This document shows positions 9,614 through 18,747 of a stretch of 64,000 nt of DNA, one piece after another (position 1 is the first letter of the stretch; each line of letters opens with the position of its first letter). The DNA comes from Anatilimnocola aggregata. GTDB taxonomy: Bacteria > Planctomycetota > Planctomycetia > Pirellulales > Pirellulaceae. The notes below the pieces were generated by a model. The model made no database searches. It had not been told where the DNA came from and saw only the letters and a program-made list of their open reading frames with translations. The stretch is from positions 8,556,001-8,620,000 of the forward strand of contig NZ_CP036274.1 of the NCBI RefSeq assembly GCF_007747655.1. The letters are read 5' to 3'. Both the position numbers and the translations under genes were made by a program.

Positions 9614-10524
9614 GCACTTCGACACTTCCCCTGGCCCGCCGCCGTAGCGAGTCTCTGACTCGCGCGCTCGATTACCTCGAACTTGCCAAGCCGCGCATTG
9701 GCCTGTTTGTTGCGCTGGTCGTCTTGGCCAGTTGCTATGTTGCGACTAATGGCTCGTCCAGCCTGCAAACGATGATTACGGCATCGCTGGGAACGCTCCT
9801 GGTTGGTGCCAGTGCCAGCGGCATGAATCATTGGCTCGAGCGCAAGCTCGATCAGCGGATGGTTCGCACAGCCTCGCGTCCGGTCGCCAGTGGGCGATTG
9901 TCTTCGTTCGAAGCCCTGAGCTTCGTCGCGGTGACGATGGCCGTTGGCAGCGCTCTCCTGCTATTCACCCAGAATCCTGCAGCACTCCTCTGGGGTGTGG
10001 GAACGTGGGCAGCATATGTCTTGATCTATACGCCGCTGAAGACCATCAGCAGTTGGAACACCTGGTTCGGCGCTGTGGCTGGTGCGATGCCTGTTCTGAT
10101 TGGCTGGTCGGCAACTGGCGCCGAACTCAACGCACCGATTCTCGTGCTGTTTGCAATTCTGGTTGTCTGGCAGTTGCCCCACTTCATGGCCATTGCCTGG
10201 ATCTATCGCCACGATTACGAGCAGGCCGGTCATCAGATGGCTACTGTGGTTGATAAAACAGGCCGACTCGCTGCCTGGCAAGCAATCTGCTTTGCGGTAC
10301 TGCTAATCGTATTGCCACTCGGCCTATTCGCCGGGCCAAGCTCAACCACGGTGATAGTCGCGGCAGCACTCCTCGCGTTGCTGGCAGTAGCTCAGTGCTG
10401 GTTTGCCTGGCGGTTCTTCAACATTCAAAACGAACAAACGAGCCGGCGCTTGCTGCTCGCTTCGCTGATTTATTTACCCTCCACGTTGCCGCTCATTTGT
10501 TTGGCTGCGTGGCCTGTTGTTTAG
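9610..10524 (+). CDS. ctaB: Protohaem IX farnesyltransferase (haem O synthase)
   Basis: 304-residue UbiA-family membrane prenyltransferase adding the farnesyl chain to haem B to give haem O, the substrate of CtaA. The family signature is clear: 'LAKPRIGLFV' near the N-terminus, 'NHWLERKLDQRMVRTASRP' as the prenyl-diphosphate/Mg site, and 'YTPLKTISSWNTWFGAVAGA' plus 'WQLPHFMAIAW' further on. The first acidic position of the Asp-rich motif is Glu rather than Asp. It overlaps ctaA by 4 nt and precedes coxC by 46 nt. In the oxidase operon this step supplies the haem for CoxA. Confidence 0.95.
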   Translation: MSTSTLPLARRRSESLTRALDYLELAKPRIGLFVALVVLASCYVATNGSSSLQTMITASLGTLLVGASASGMNHWLERKLDQRMVRTASRPVASGRLSSFEALSFVAVTMAVGSALLLFTQNPAALLWGVGTWAAYVLIYTPLKTISSWNTWFGAVAGAMPVLIGWSATGAELNAPILVLFAILVVWQLPHFMAIAWIYRHDYEQAGHQMATVVDKTGRLAAWQAICFAVLLIVLPLGLFAGPSSTTVIVAAALLALLAVAQCWFAWRFFNIQNEQTSRRLLLASLIYLPSTLPLICLAAWPVV

Positions 10525-10570
10525 TCCGCTCGCCTGAATATTTATCACCCGCTCAAACGGTAAGTCTGCT

Positions 10571-11962
10571 ATGTCGGATCACTCCCACGCTCACGACGAT
10601 CATGGTCACGGGCACATCAAGTTGCAGTACCAACGAAGCCTGCCGATTCCCAACGGCAAGCTCTGCTTGTGGCTGTTCCTGTCGACCGAAATCATGTTCT
10701 TCGCCGGTCTGATCGGTGCCTACATTGTGCTCCGCTTCGGCGCCCCTTCGGGCACTTGGCCATTGCCGCACGATGTGCACTTGGTCGAATGGATCGGGGC
10801 CATGAACACGTTCGTGCTCATCTGCTCCAGCGTGACGATCGTCCTTTCGTATGAAGCGGCCAAGTCGAATCAGTCCAGCATGTCGCGATTCTGGCTGGCC
10901 CTGACACTGATTCTGGGCACCGTGTTCATCGGCGTGAAGGGCTACGAATACAGCTCGAAGTTCGCCCACGGCATTTTTCCGTCGAGCCCGCGCAGCTTGA
11001 TTCACGAACGGGCAGATATCTATTACGTCCAAGCGGTTCGGCAATCGCTGGCGGCACATAAAGCCGTTTTGGACGGCAAAGTTGCCGCCGAGCAAACGCT
11101 GACGGAAGAAGAGACGAAGCGTTTAGAAATCTGCAATCTGCTCGTCGACTATGTGAAGTGGACCGAGAACATTGCCTCGCTCGATAGCGACACCTTCAAG
11201 CGTCGCGCCGCGATGGAACGCCTGGCGATGGCCATATATCCGCTATTTCACGGTCACGATGCTCATCTTTCTCCGCAGCAGAAGCACGAACTCTTCACCA
11301 AGATGATGAAGACGGAACTCGCGGCGGTTGAGCGCGAAGGTTTCGATGTCAATCAAGCGATCAAGACCATTGCCGGCAACCGTGCCGGGGTAGCCAAGGA
11401 AGCTGAAGCGTTGACCGAGCAAATCAAGTTGCTCAATGAACAGAAAATGAAGCTCCAAGAGTCTGCCAAGCCGGCGGCAGCAGCCACGGGTGCAGTTGAA
11501 TCAACGACCGCTACGACGTTCGTCGCGTTTCGAGATCAACCGAATCCCACCGCTCAGGTCGAAGCACAAATTGCCGAGGCAACCACCAAGCTGGGCGAAA
11601 AGACCAAAGAACTTGGCAAGTTCGACGAGCAGCTTGCTCCGCTCGATGCCCGGCTGAAGTCCATCACGGCTCGCACTCAGGTGCAAACAGTGCTGGAGGA
11701 AGCTCACGGCGGCTTGAATGAACATTTCTCCTGGCTCCGCCTGCCGATGAAGATTCCCAGCGGCAACATGTGGGCCAGCACCTACTTTTTGATGACGGGC
11801 TTTCACGCGATTCACGTGGCCGTTGGTCTGCTGGCGTTCGCTTTGATTCTGCCCATGCAGTTAGACTCGAAGAAGGCTGGAGTCATTGAGAACGTCGGTC
11901 TGTATTGGCACTTCGTCGATCTCGTCTGGATTTTCCTCTTCCCGCTGCTGTACTTGTTCTAA
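10571..11962 (+). CDS. coxC: Cytochrome c oxidase subunit III with large coiled-coil insertion
   Basis: 463 residues, about twice the roughly 200 usual for five-helix bacterial subunit III. Helices TM1-TM3 are at about 31-56, 74-95 and 105-124 ('[14 protein letters not shown]'). TM4-TM5 are at about 400-428 ('[18 protein letters not shown]') and 442-463 ('[19 protein letters not shown]'). Between TM3 and TM4, normally a short loop, sit about 250 hydrophilic residues (about 135-390) rich in Glu/Lys/Ala with coiled-coil character. The frame is uninterrupted and both flanks align to the family, so this is one protein and not a frameshift artefact. The N-terminus is His-rich ('[12 protein letters not shown]'). 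The role of the insertion is unknown. Confidence 0.93.
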   Translation: MSDHSHAHDDHGHGHIKLQYQRSLPIPNGKLCLWLFLSTEIMFFAGLIGAYIVLRFGAPSGTWPLPHDVHLVEWIGAMNTFVLICSSVTIVLSYEAAKSNQSSMSRFWLALTLILGTVFIGVKGYEYSSKFAHGIFPSSPRSLIHERADIYYVQAVRQSLAAHKAVLDGKVAAEQTLTEEETKRLEICNLLVDYVKWTENIASLDSDTFKRRAAMERLAMAIYPLFHGHDAHLSPQQKHELFTKMMKTELAAVEREGFDVNQAIKTIAGNRAGVAKEAEALTEQIKLLNEQKMKLQESAKPAAAATGAVESTTATTFVAFRDQPNPTAQVEAQIAEATTKLGEKTKELGKFDEQLAPLDARLKSITARTQVQTVLEEAHGGLNEHFSWLRLPMKIPSGNMWASTYFLMTGFHAIHVAVGLLAFALILPMQLDSKKAGVIENVGLYWHFVDLVWIFLFPLLYLF

Positions 11963-12021
11963 GCGATTTTTTCGAACGCCCGCCCGCTGGTATTGCCAGC
12001 TTGTAGATAGTGAGAGTTAAC

Positions 12022-12489
12022 ATGGATCACGACCACGGCATCGATAAAAAAGTGACGCGCCAACACCTGGGCGCCACCAAAGACGCCCATGCTTCGCACG
12101 GCGGGCTATCAGTTTATCTGGCAGTCTTTGCCTCGTTGTGTGTGCTGACGTTGCTCTCGTTCCTCGTTGGCAACTCCCAAGTCCTCCGCGAGAAAGCGCC
12201 GCAAGTAATGTGGGCCGCAATGATGGCCGTCTCCTGCGCCAAGGCGATGCTGGTGATGCTGTTTTTCATGCACTTGAAGTGGGAAGCCAATTGGAAGTAT
12301 GTCCTCACCGTGCCGGCCAGCATGATGAGCCTCTTCCTGGTTCTCATGCTGGTTCCCGACGTAGGTCGCCGCACGCGGACCTACTCTGACGACCGCTGGC
12401 TGCACGCCGCCGAACCGCGCGAAACAACCGTTGAAGAGCACGATGCCGATCATCAGCATCCTCCAGCCAAGACTGGCGAAGGGCACTAA
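12022..12489 (+). CDS. Cytochrome c oxidase subunit IV family protein
   Basis: 155-residue small oxidase subunit (prokaryotic COX4/CtaF type). Three hydrophobic helices: about 30-52 ('YLAVFASLCVLTLLSFLVG'), 65-87 ('MWAAMMAVSCAKAMLVMLFF') and 92-112. The 'AKAMLVMLFFMHLKWE' stretch is typical of the family. Both termini are His-rich (MDHDHG; 'EEHDADHQHP'). ATG 12022 is preferred over an in-frame GTG at 12010 because GAGAG at 12012-12016 is correctly spaced. It lies 59 nt after coxC and 29 nt before the SCO gene. It probably stabilises the oxidase complex. Confidence 0.85.
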   Translation: MDHDHGIDKKVTRQHLGATKDAHASHGGLSVYLAVFASLCVLTLLSFLVGNSQVLREKAPQVMWAAMMAVSCAKAMLVMLFFMHLKWEANWKYVLTVPASMMSLFLVLMLVPDVGRRTRTYSDDRWLHAAEPRETTVEEHDADHQHPPAKTGEGH

Positions 12490-12518
12490 GCCCCGCGCCT
12501 TCTGCTTTGTGATTGTGA

Positions 12519-13310
12519 ATGGTTATGAGTAAGGCGGTGTTGGGTTGGCTGGGCGTGTTGTTCATAGCGATGGGCGGCACCGTCCTCTGGTTGGGCTACA
12601 AGTACAGCCGTCCACCAATCGTCGTCTACACCTCCGATCCGGAGATTGATCGCGATTATCTGGTGAAGCCTGTTTCGGCTGGCGAGCCGATCCTGAAAGA
12701 GTTCACGCTCACCGAACGCGATGGCAGTAAGAAGGGCTCGGCCGATCTCGCGGGCCGGGTCAACGTGACGAACTTCTTCTTCTCGACCTGCCCGACGGAA
12801 TGCAAGTATCAGAATCGCGAGTTTGAAATCATCCAGCGTGAGTATGGCCCAAGGGGAGTGCAGTTCCTCGGCATCACGTGTGACCCGGATACAGACACTC
12901 CGTCCCAATTGGCCAAGTACGCACAGCAATTTGAGATCGCCAACGACGGCGCTGCTTGGTGGTTTCTCACCGGCGATTTAACTTACATCCGGCGCGTGGC
13001 GGGTGAGATCTATCAAGTTCCGCTGAAGAAGTTTACGCACACCGAGAAGTTCGAAGTTCGCGATAAATGGGGCAATCCCCGTGGCAGTTTCTCGTGGAAG
13101 GATAGCGCCTCGCGCGCGGAAATGAAATTGCTGCTCGACCGCTTACTCACTGAAACGGAACCTCCTGCCGATGTGCAAGCGAAAGCGGCCGAACGGGCGG
13201 CGATGATCGAACGCGCCGATGCAAATGCGGCGGCAGAGAAAGCCAAGAACGAACAAGCATCTCCCCAGCCAGACGAAAAAGCTCCTCCTCCAGCCAAGAC
13301 CAATTCTTAA
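12519..13310 (+). CDS. SCO1/SenC-family copper chaperone
   Basis: 263 residues. Thioredoxin-fold protein delivering copper to the CuA site of CoxB. An N-terminal membrane anchor lies at about residues 5-27. The copper-binding CxxxC is at Cys91-Cys95 ('FSTCPTEC') in 'VNVTNFFFSTCPTEC', and the distal His ligand candidate is His174 ('KFTHTEKF'). 'LGITCDPDTDTP' matches the SCO 'SVDPxxDTP' strand. The C-terminal 50 residues are a Glu/Ala/Lys-rich extension ending in a Pro-rich tail, beyond the normal domain. It is encoded inside the oxidase operon, which fits its role. Confidence 0.92.
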   Translation: MVMSKAVLGWLGVLFIAMGGTVLWLGYKYSRPPIVVYTSDPEIDRDYLVKPVSAGEPILKEFTLTERDGSKKGSADLAGRVNVTNFFFSTCPTECKYQNREFEIIQREYGPRGVQFLGITCDPDTDTPSQLAKYAQQFEIANDGAAWWFLTGDLTYIRRVAGEIYQVPLKKFTHTEKFEVRDKWGNPRGSFSWKDSASRAEMKLLLDRLLTETEPPADVQAKAAERAAMIERADANAAAEKAKNEQASPQPDEKAPPPAKTNS

Positions 13311-13321
13311 GGAACGCTCGG

Positions 13322-13780
13322 TTGCAATCGGTGGTTCCTTATTTGCCGCATGTGAATGCCCTGCTGAATGGCCTGGCCACGGTCTTGCTTGTGGTGGGCT
13401 TTGTGCTCATCAAGCAGCGTCAGGAGCAGGCCCATAAAGTGACCATGCTCAGTTGCTTCGGCGTGTCGGTTGTTTTCTTGGTCTCTTATCTCACCCGCAT
13501 CGTCTTTGCCGGCACCCATTTGTTCCCGCGCGACGAGTACCCTACCGCCGCCTTGTTCTACTATCCGCTGCTAGCCTCGCACGTCTTTCTGGCGGCAGGG
13601 GTTCCGTTTCTAGCGATTGCCACCATCTATTTCGGCCTGACCGATCAGCGCCGGCGGCACGTTCGTTTCGCCCGCTGGACGTTTCCCATTTGGCTCTACG
13701 TGTCGATTACCGGCGTGATTGTCTATTTGATGCTCTATCAGCTATTTCCCGAGACCGGCTTGCTACCTAAAATAAAGTAG
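13322..13780 (+). CDS. DUF420-family membrane protein
   Basis: 152 residues with four predicted helices, starting at about residues 8, 42, 78 and 115. The family pattern is recognisable: 'LPHVNALLNGLATVLLVVGF', then 'HKVTMLSCFGVSVVFLVSYL', a central 'ALFYYPLLASHVFLAAGVP', and 'RRHVRFARWTFPIWLYVSITGV'. DUF420 proteins (YozB/CtaM-like) occur in oxidase operons, and CtaM is needed for cytochrome aa3 assembly in some Firmicutes; an assembly role here is inferred. The start is TTG at 13322 with AAGGA at 13309-13313 overlapping the stop of the SCO gene; GTG 13331 is an alternative. Confidence 0.87.
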   Translation: MQSVVPYLPHVNALLNGLATVLLVVGFVLIKQRQEQAHKVTMLSCFGVSVVFLVSYLTRIVFAGTHLFPRDEYPTAALFYYPLLASHVFLAAGVPFLAIATIYFGLTDQRRRHVRFARWTFPIWLYVSITGVIVYLMLYQLFPETGLLPKIK

Positions 13781-13842
13781 TCTGGTTCAAGCAATCCGCT
13801 ACCCATCGCGGGCGAACTGAACTCGAAAGTAGTTTTACCAGA

Positions 13843-14136
13843 ATGACGCTTTCTCAATTCAAATCGATGTTCGCGGCAGTCGTCGTCCTGTTGCTGGTTG
13901 CTGGCCTCGCACAGGCTTGTCCAACGTGCAAGGACCAGATGGCGGCGGATCCAGCTGCGTACAACATCGCCCGCGGTTACTTTTGGAGCGTGCTGTTCAT
14001 GCTGTCGATGCCCATCCTGATCATCACCGGACTGGGCAGTTACTTCTATTGGGAAGTTCGCCGCGCGTATGCCAGGCAGGCAATCGAAGAAGCACTCAAT
14101 CCGCCCGAATCACAAGCGGTGTTGCCCAACTCTTAG
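13843..14136 (+). CDS. Small CPTC-motif membrane protein of the oxidase cluster
   Basis: 97 residues with a signal sequence to about residue 25 followed at once by Cys26-Pro-Thr-Cys29 ('QACPTCKDQM'), then a transmembrane helix at about 48-68 ('VLFMLSMPILIITGLGSYFYW') and a basic/acidic cytoplasmic tail. The extracytoplasmic CxxC could bind copper or act in thiol-disulfide exchange. Position after the SCO and DUF420 genes suggests a maturation role for the oxidase, but this is inference. I do not recognise a named family. Confidence 0.75.
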   Translation: MTLSQFKSMFAAVVVLLLVAGLAQACPTCKDQMAADPAAYNIARGYFWSVLFMLSMPILIITGLGSYFYWEVRRAYARQAIEEALNPPESQAVLPNS

Positions 14137-14140
14137 GTGC

Positions 14141-14500
14141 CTACTCTTCGCCCGGCCGCGGATCCTGCCACTGATCGAACCCCAGCCATAGGCTGCGAGC
14201 ATGTCGATGCAGCAGAATAGGCAGCAGGATGACGATGGCCACCAGCACGGCCATGTTTTGCGTGTCGGTCAGCACGTTGGCAAAGAACAGAATGAAGTAC
14301 GTCACGAGCGAAGTAATCGCTGTGATGCCGTAGTTAATGTAGATCGAGCCGAGAAAGAAGCCGGGCTCACGCTCGAATTTCAGTCCGCAGTGCGAACAGG
14401 TTTCGTGCATGCGAAACAGCCCTTTGAAGAGTGGGCCGCGACCACAAACCGGACAAACAAGCCGCAGCGCACGACCGACAAGCTTAAGATAGCGAGACAT
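14141..14500 (-). CDS. DUF983 zinc-ribbon membrane protein
   Basis: 119 residues. The N-terminus has two CxxC knuckles (Cys16/Cys19 'CPVCGRGPLFKGLF' and Cys35/Cys38 'CSHCGLKFEREPGFFLGS'), the hallmark of DUF983. Two transmembrane helices follow at about 57-77 and 83-103. Function is not established for the family. DUF983 genes are often found beside cytochrome oxidase genes, as here. It lies convergent to the oxidase operon, its stop only a few bases after the CPTC gene, so its transcription is separate. Confidence 0.85.
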   Translation of the reverse strand: MSRYLKLVGRALRLVCPVCGRGPLFKGLFRMHETCSHCGLKFEREPGFFLGSIYINYGITAITSLVTYFILFFANVLTDTQNMAVLVAIVILLPILLHRHARSLWLGFDQWQDPRPGEE

Positions 14501-14639
14501 TGGTTTCCTGGCGGCCGAACGAATGTGCGGGCGGCATCATGGAGCAACAGGCGAAGGTGTCAGCACCGATTATATCCCAATCGTCAGCTGCGGGATTTCG
14601 ACGATTGAGAAACGCGGCCAAGCGCACTACGATAAAGCC

Positions 14640-14831
14640 ATGCTAAGAAATGTTGGAAAAACGATGCAGGTTCTCGCGCTCCTTTTGCTGCCAGCCTCGA
14701 TGCTGATGCAATTGACGGCCGAGATGCGGGCAAGTAGCGTCAGCGTGATGTTGCTGTTGATGCTGTTCGGCATCGCTCTGTTTGGCACCGGTCGCATGCT
14801 CGAAGGTTACGGCAGCAAAGCGGCGGAGTGA
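14640..14831 (+). CDS. Small two-helix membrane protein
   Basis: 63 residues, mostly two hydrophobic helices (about 8-25 and 34-54) with a short charged tail. It ends 3 nt before the PQQ-propeller gene, which supports it being translated. The in-frame region upstream to 14523 does not resemble protein, so ATG 14640 (or ATG 14664) is the likely start. No family recognised. Confidence 0.6.
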   Translation: MLRNVGKTMQVLALLLLPASMLMQLTAEMRASSVSVMLLLMLFGIALFGTGRMLEGYGSKAAE

Positions 14832-14834
14832 ATC

Positions 14835-17228
14835 ATGTCCCGCCGTGCCGCATTGTACTTCTTGCTTACCGTGGCCATTCTGGTCTGGCAGCAAAGCCCT
14901 GCGGCTAACGGCCAGATCTTTCCCGGCCCTACCAATCTGCCCGCTGCCGATTTGCAACTCCTCGATTCAGCCGGCGCGGCGCATCTCGAAAACGCCCGCC
15001 AACTCCTCGCGCAGCGGCAATGGGATGAAGCAGTGGAAGCGATTCGCCGCGTTCTCGAGAACGATGGCGGACGGCTGATTCGTGCCGATGTTCCCGCGCT
15101 CCAAGGATCACCATCGTTTGCCTGGTATGTGCCGGTGCGCGACTACTGCCATTGGCGGCTCGCGGCGCTGGCGTGGGAAGCTCCAGAAGCATTGGCCGCA
15201 TATCGCAGACTCGTCGATCCCTTGGCCGAGCGCTGGCTCAGCGATGGCAAGCAACAACATCAGCCTGCGTTGTTCCGCCGCGTGATCGACGAAGCTTGGG
15301 CCAGCCGATCTGGCGACGATGCGGCGCTCGCGCTTGGCGACGATGCCTTCTCGAGCGGCAATCTCGTGCTCGCTCGCTATTGGTGGGAACGCACCGGTTT
15401 AGGCTTTGTTACGAGTGACGGCAAACCACTCTGGGTATTTGCGGAACCACGATCATCGGCAGTTGACCTCATCAAGTTACTTGCTCCCTCGCGCGCAATC
15501 GGTCCCAATTATCCGGATAGCGACCTGCCTGCCGCCGAGATTCGCGCCCGGTCGATTATCGCCGCGATTCTGCAAGGCGAAAGCGAGCGCGCACAACTGG
15601 AGCTTCGGTGGTTTCGTCTATTGCATGCCGCGGATGAAGGAACCATCGCCGGCCGCCACGGCAACTATGTCGAACTGCTAACCGCATTCAGTGAACAAGC
15701 CAAGACCTGGCCAGCTTTGCATCAGCCGTCGATCACGACAACTTGGGGTGGTACGCCCCTGCGCAACGGCGTGGTCGTTTCACCGCCCGATCCTGCCGGT
15801 CAGGCCTTGTGGAGCGTCAACTTGCCGCGCCTCACTTCCGATCGAGACATCATCGGTGCTGGCCGGCTGCGCGTGGCCGACGATATGAAAGCCCTTGCTG
15901 CCTACTATCCTGTGATTTGGAAGAATGACGTTCTCCTTCGCGCCGATGCGCGCGGCGATTCTTATCTGGCCGCCTACGATTTGACTTCCGGCAAACAGCG
16001 CTGGCGAATTGGCTATCAACGTCAAGCAAGTCGCACGGTGGAACCACCTGCAGACGACGGTTCCTTGGGCGAGATCAACGATGTGCATACCGACTTGCCG
16101 CGGCATGTTGGAGTTGCCCGCTTTACCTTAACGGTCGATGGCGACCGAGCCTTCGCTCGACTCGGTTCAGCCGTCACCTCTCCCCGCGCGCGCCGCTTGG
16201 AGCGATTGCTGGCGAAGGATCAGGGCTGGCTCATCGGCGTCGACCTGGCTGCTGAGGGCAAACCCCTCAATGGCTTTCCCATACGTCCCGAATCGGCCGA
16301 GTGGTCGTTCGAAGGAGCGCCAATCATTCACGACGGCGCGCTGTACGTCGCCATGCGCCATGTCGAAGGCTCGCGGTCGCAAGTTCACATTGCCTGTTAT
16401 GAACTGGCGACCACGGCGGTCCCCACGAACGATGATGACGACGATTCGCGTCCCATCGGGCGGTTGCGATTTCGCACGCGAATCGCCTCGTCGGCCACAT
16501 TAGGCGGGGGCAATCTCGACGAGGTCAGCCAATTACTGCTGACCGCCGCTCATGGGCAGATCTACTGCAACACCAACGCCGGCGCTGTCGGCGCGGTCGA
16601 TGCTGCGTCAGGTCGGCTGAAGTGGGTTGTCACGTATCCGCGTGCCACTTTTGATGATGAATCTTCGGGTGGCAGCAGTTTCTTTCGCGATCTCAATCCG
16701 TGCCTCGCAGCCGACGATCTGGTGATCGTCGCGCCGCAGGATTGCGAGTTTCTCTTCGCGCTGGACGCAGTTTCTGGACGGCTGCGGTGGCGAACATTCG
16801 AGGGGGCTGCGGCCGACGCGAATTGCCTGTTGGGAGTGCGCAGTGGACGGCTCATTGCGGCGGGAGATCGGGTCTATTGGTTTGATACAAGAAATGGCAA
16901 GCAGCTCGCGCAGTATCCGGCGGGTCGTGCGCAAGGGCCACTTACCGCTTCTGCTTCGCCGCGCGGACTTGGCCAGGGAGTGCTGGCGGGGAATCAGATT
17001 TGGTGGCCAACTCGCGAAAGTATCTTGATCCTGCCGACAGAGCCGGCCGTTACCCCCTCCAACTTTTCGCCGGCCTTGCTGCGCGAGATCCCGCTGGTGC
17101 CGCGCGGAGTGCAGGGTGGCAATTTGCTGATTGTCGGCGATCGTTTGCTCATTTCGACTGGCACACAATTGACAGCGTTTGGACCACAGCCGCCAGGGAC
17201 TCCCCAGCCTCAACTTGAAGCACGTTAA
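14835..17228 (+). CDS. Secreted PQQ-type beta-propeller protein
   Basis: 797 residues with a signal peptide (about 1-26, 'SPAANGQ'). The N-terminal 270 residues are alpha-helical and tetratricopeptide-like ('ARQLLAQRQWDEAVEAIRRVL'). The rest has PQQ-type propeller blades, for example 'AYDLTSGKQRWRIGYQ', 'GAVDAASGRLKWVVTYP', 'ALDAVSGRLRWRTFEG' and 'YWFDTRNGKQLAQYPAG'. Such blades mediate protein or ligand contacts; no catalytic dehydrogenase residues stand out, so I call it a propeller rather than a quinoprotein enzyme. It is the last gene of the oxidase-side transcription unit, and a direct part in respiration is not shown. An acidic Asp run lies in the middle ('NDDDDDSRP'). Confidence 0.82.
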   Translation: MSRRAALYFLLTVAILVWQQSPAANGQIFPGPTNLPAADLQLLDSAGAAHLENARQLLAQRQWDEAVEAIRRVLENDGGRLIRADVPALQGSPSFAWYVPVRDYCHWRLAALAWEAPEALAAYRRLVDPLAERWLSDGKQQHQPALFRRVIDEAWASRSGDDAALALGDDAFSSGNLVLARYWWERTGLGFVTSDGKPLWVFAEPRSSAVDLIKLLAPSRAIGPNYPDSDLPAAEIRARSIIAAILQGESERAQLELRWFRLLHAADEGTIAGRHGNYVELLTAFSEQAKTWPALHQPSITTTWGGTPLRNGVVVSPPDPAGQALWSVNLPRLTSDRDIIGAGRLRVADDMKALAAYYPVIWKNDVLLRADARGDSYLAAYDLTSGKQRWRIGYQRQASRTVEPPADDGSLGEINDVHTDLPRHVGVARFTLTVDGDRAFARLGSAVTSPRARRLERLLAKDQGWLIGVDLAAEGKPLNGFPIRPESAEWSFEGAPIIHDGALYVAMRHVEGSRSQVHIACYELATTAVPTNDDDDDSRPIGRLRFRTRIASSATLGGGNLDEVSQLLLTAAHGQIYCNTNAGAVGAVDAASGRLKWVVTYPRATFDDESSGGSSFFRDLNPCLAADDLVIVAPQDCEFLFALDAVSGRLRWRTFEGAAADANCLLGVRSGRLIAAGDRVYWFDTRNGKQLAQYPAGRAQGPLTASASPRGLGQGVLAGNQIWWPTRESILILPTEPAVTPSNFSPALLREIPLVPRGVQGGNLLIVGDRLLISTGTQLTAFGPQPPGTPQPQLEAR

Positions 17229-17548
17229 GACGGGCCGAATAAAGATTGGCTCGCGCTAAAATTAGTGGCCAATTGGCGTCACATGTGCAAATGGGTGGAG
17301 TTACCCAGTGCTCGTTGTCTTATTCACGTGAGTACGGCCAACAGCTGTCCTAGATGGTTCACTTGCCTACTTAAAAAGTACTCCTGCGCGTAGATGCTTC
17401 CCCGCGCTGCTGCTCTGATGCCTACCTGGGGAGAGCAAACTCTCCAGCTGTTCTTCGGCAGCAAGCGTGGTTGAAAGTTTGACATCGACCAGAGCGAGCC
17501 TAGCTTTGCGTGACCGTGCGGCTTTCCACCTTGGTGGTGTGTCAGCAC
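17229..17548. other. Intergenic region before the tad locus, with weak promoter candidate and stem-loop
   Basis: No credible gene. A stem-loop with arms GGAGAG/CTCTCC and loop CAAA lies at 17430-17445, without a T-run. A TTGACA hexamer at 17479-17484, followed 16 nt later by TAGCTT (17501-17506), is a weak promoter candidate for the tad genes. If used, it favours the ATG at 17549 over the GTG at 17510 for cpaE. Confidence 0.35.
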
Positions 17549-18718
17549 ATGAGGTTCAGCCGTCTTCCGACAGTCGAGCAAGAGAGGACGCGAGTTGCCT
17601 GGGCAACACGCGACAAGCGAATGCAGGCGTTGATTGCAGCCGATTTCGAGCATCGTGCCATCCCACTGCAAGCCATGCTGGCCGAGTTGGGGGTCGACTG
17701 CCCGCGCACCAACATCCTTAGCGCCAACGAGGCCGTCAACGTTCTGCGGAGCGGTAAGAGCTTCGACGTAGTGATTGCCAGTTGCAGCGACAAGTACAAC
17801 GACGCGGTTCGGCTCGTGACTCAGCTGAATGCGACCACTCGCATTCCTTTAATCGCAGCGGGCATGACGGCGCACGTCAATGAGATCTTGAATCTGATTC
17901 GCGCGGGAGCCAATGACTATCTTGACCTGCACGGTAATGTGGCGGCCGACCTGGCCACCATTCTGGCGCGTTTGCGTAGCGATCATTCGACTCACGATGG
18001 CCATGCGACTTGCATTCTCTCGAGCAGTGGAGGCTGCGGCGCGAGTACGCTGGCTGTTAATCTGGCGGCGTCACTCGGCACGCCCGAGCAGCCAGCCTGC
18101 TTGATCGACTTGAATTTTCGGGGGGGCGATCTAGCCACGCTGCTCAATATTCGACCGCGGCATACGTTGGTCGATCTCTGTTGCCAAGGTCAGCGGCTCG
18201 ACGAAGTGATGTTTCAGCAGTCGTTAGTGCAGCATTCGCCGGCGCTCAAACTGCTCGCTGCGCCGCCGCTCCTCACCCGCTTTACAGGCATCGATCTCGA
18301 CTCCGTTGCCACCGTCCTGCGCATGGCCCGCGCTGCGTTTCGTCACTTAGTCATTGACCTGGAAGACAGCTCACATCCAGAACAAGCTCATGCGGTTCGT
18401 GCCTGCGACAAGCTCGTTGTTTTGTTGCGCATGGACTTCCCTTGTCTGCTGCGCGCGCGCCGCTTGCTCGATGATTTGCGCGAAGAGGGAATCGACCTGG
18501 CCAAAGTGCGCCTGGTCGCCAATCGCTTTGGCAATACGAAATCGCTCTCGCAGAAGCAGGCGACTGAAGCGCTGGGCATGCCAGTGTTTCATTGCCTGCC
18601 CGATGACGAAGGAGTGATGCTGGCCTCGGTGAATGTCGGCAACCCAGCGGTACTGGAAACGCCCACTGCCAAAATTTCGAAAGCTTATCGGAAACTAGCC
18701 GAACTGATCGCGATTTGA
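17549..18718 (+). CDS. cpaE: CpaE/TadZ-like pilus localisation ATPase
   Basis: 389 residues from ATG 17549 (GTG 17510 also in frame). A receiver-like N-terminal domain (about 15-145; 'DVVIASCSD', '[12 protein letters not shown]') is followed by a MinD/ParA-type ATPase domain. The P-loop reads [10 protein letters not shown] (158-167): the usual lysine pair is replaced, as in other CpaE/TadZ proteins. A switch I-like '[16 protein letters not shown]' and a Walker B-like 'HLVIDLEDS' follow. In tad systems this protein positions the pilus assembly machine at the cell pole or membrane. It heads a run of tad genes, and its stop overlaps the possible TTG start of the next gene. Confidence 0.87.
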   Translation: MRFSRLPTVEQERTRVAWATRDKRMQALIAADFEHRAIPLQAMLAELGVDCPRTNILSANEAVNVLRSGKSFDVVIASCSDKYNDAVRLVTQLNATTRIPLIAAGMTAHVNEILNLIRAGANDYLDLHGNVAADLATILARLRSDHSTHDGHATCILSSSGGCGASTLAVNLAASLGTPEQPACLIDLNFRGGDLATLLNIRPRHTLVDLCCQGQRLDEVMFQQSLVQHSPALKLLAAPPLLTRFTGIDLDSVATVLRMARAAFRHLVIDLEDSSHPEQAHAVRACDKLVVLLRMDFPCLLRARRLLDDLREEGIDLAKVRLVANRFGNTKSLSQKQATEALGMPVFHCLPDDEGVMLASVNVGNPAVLETPTAKISKAYRKLAELIAI

Positions 18719-18747
18719 ACTCGCAGCCTCCGTTGAACCTCTCCATC

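Noticed and set aside
12010-12021. GTG at 12010 as start of the subunit IV gene
   Set aside because: It would consume the ribosome-binding sequence of the better-placed ATG at 12022 and adds only four residues.
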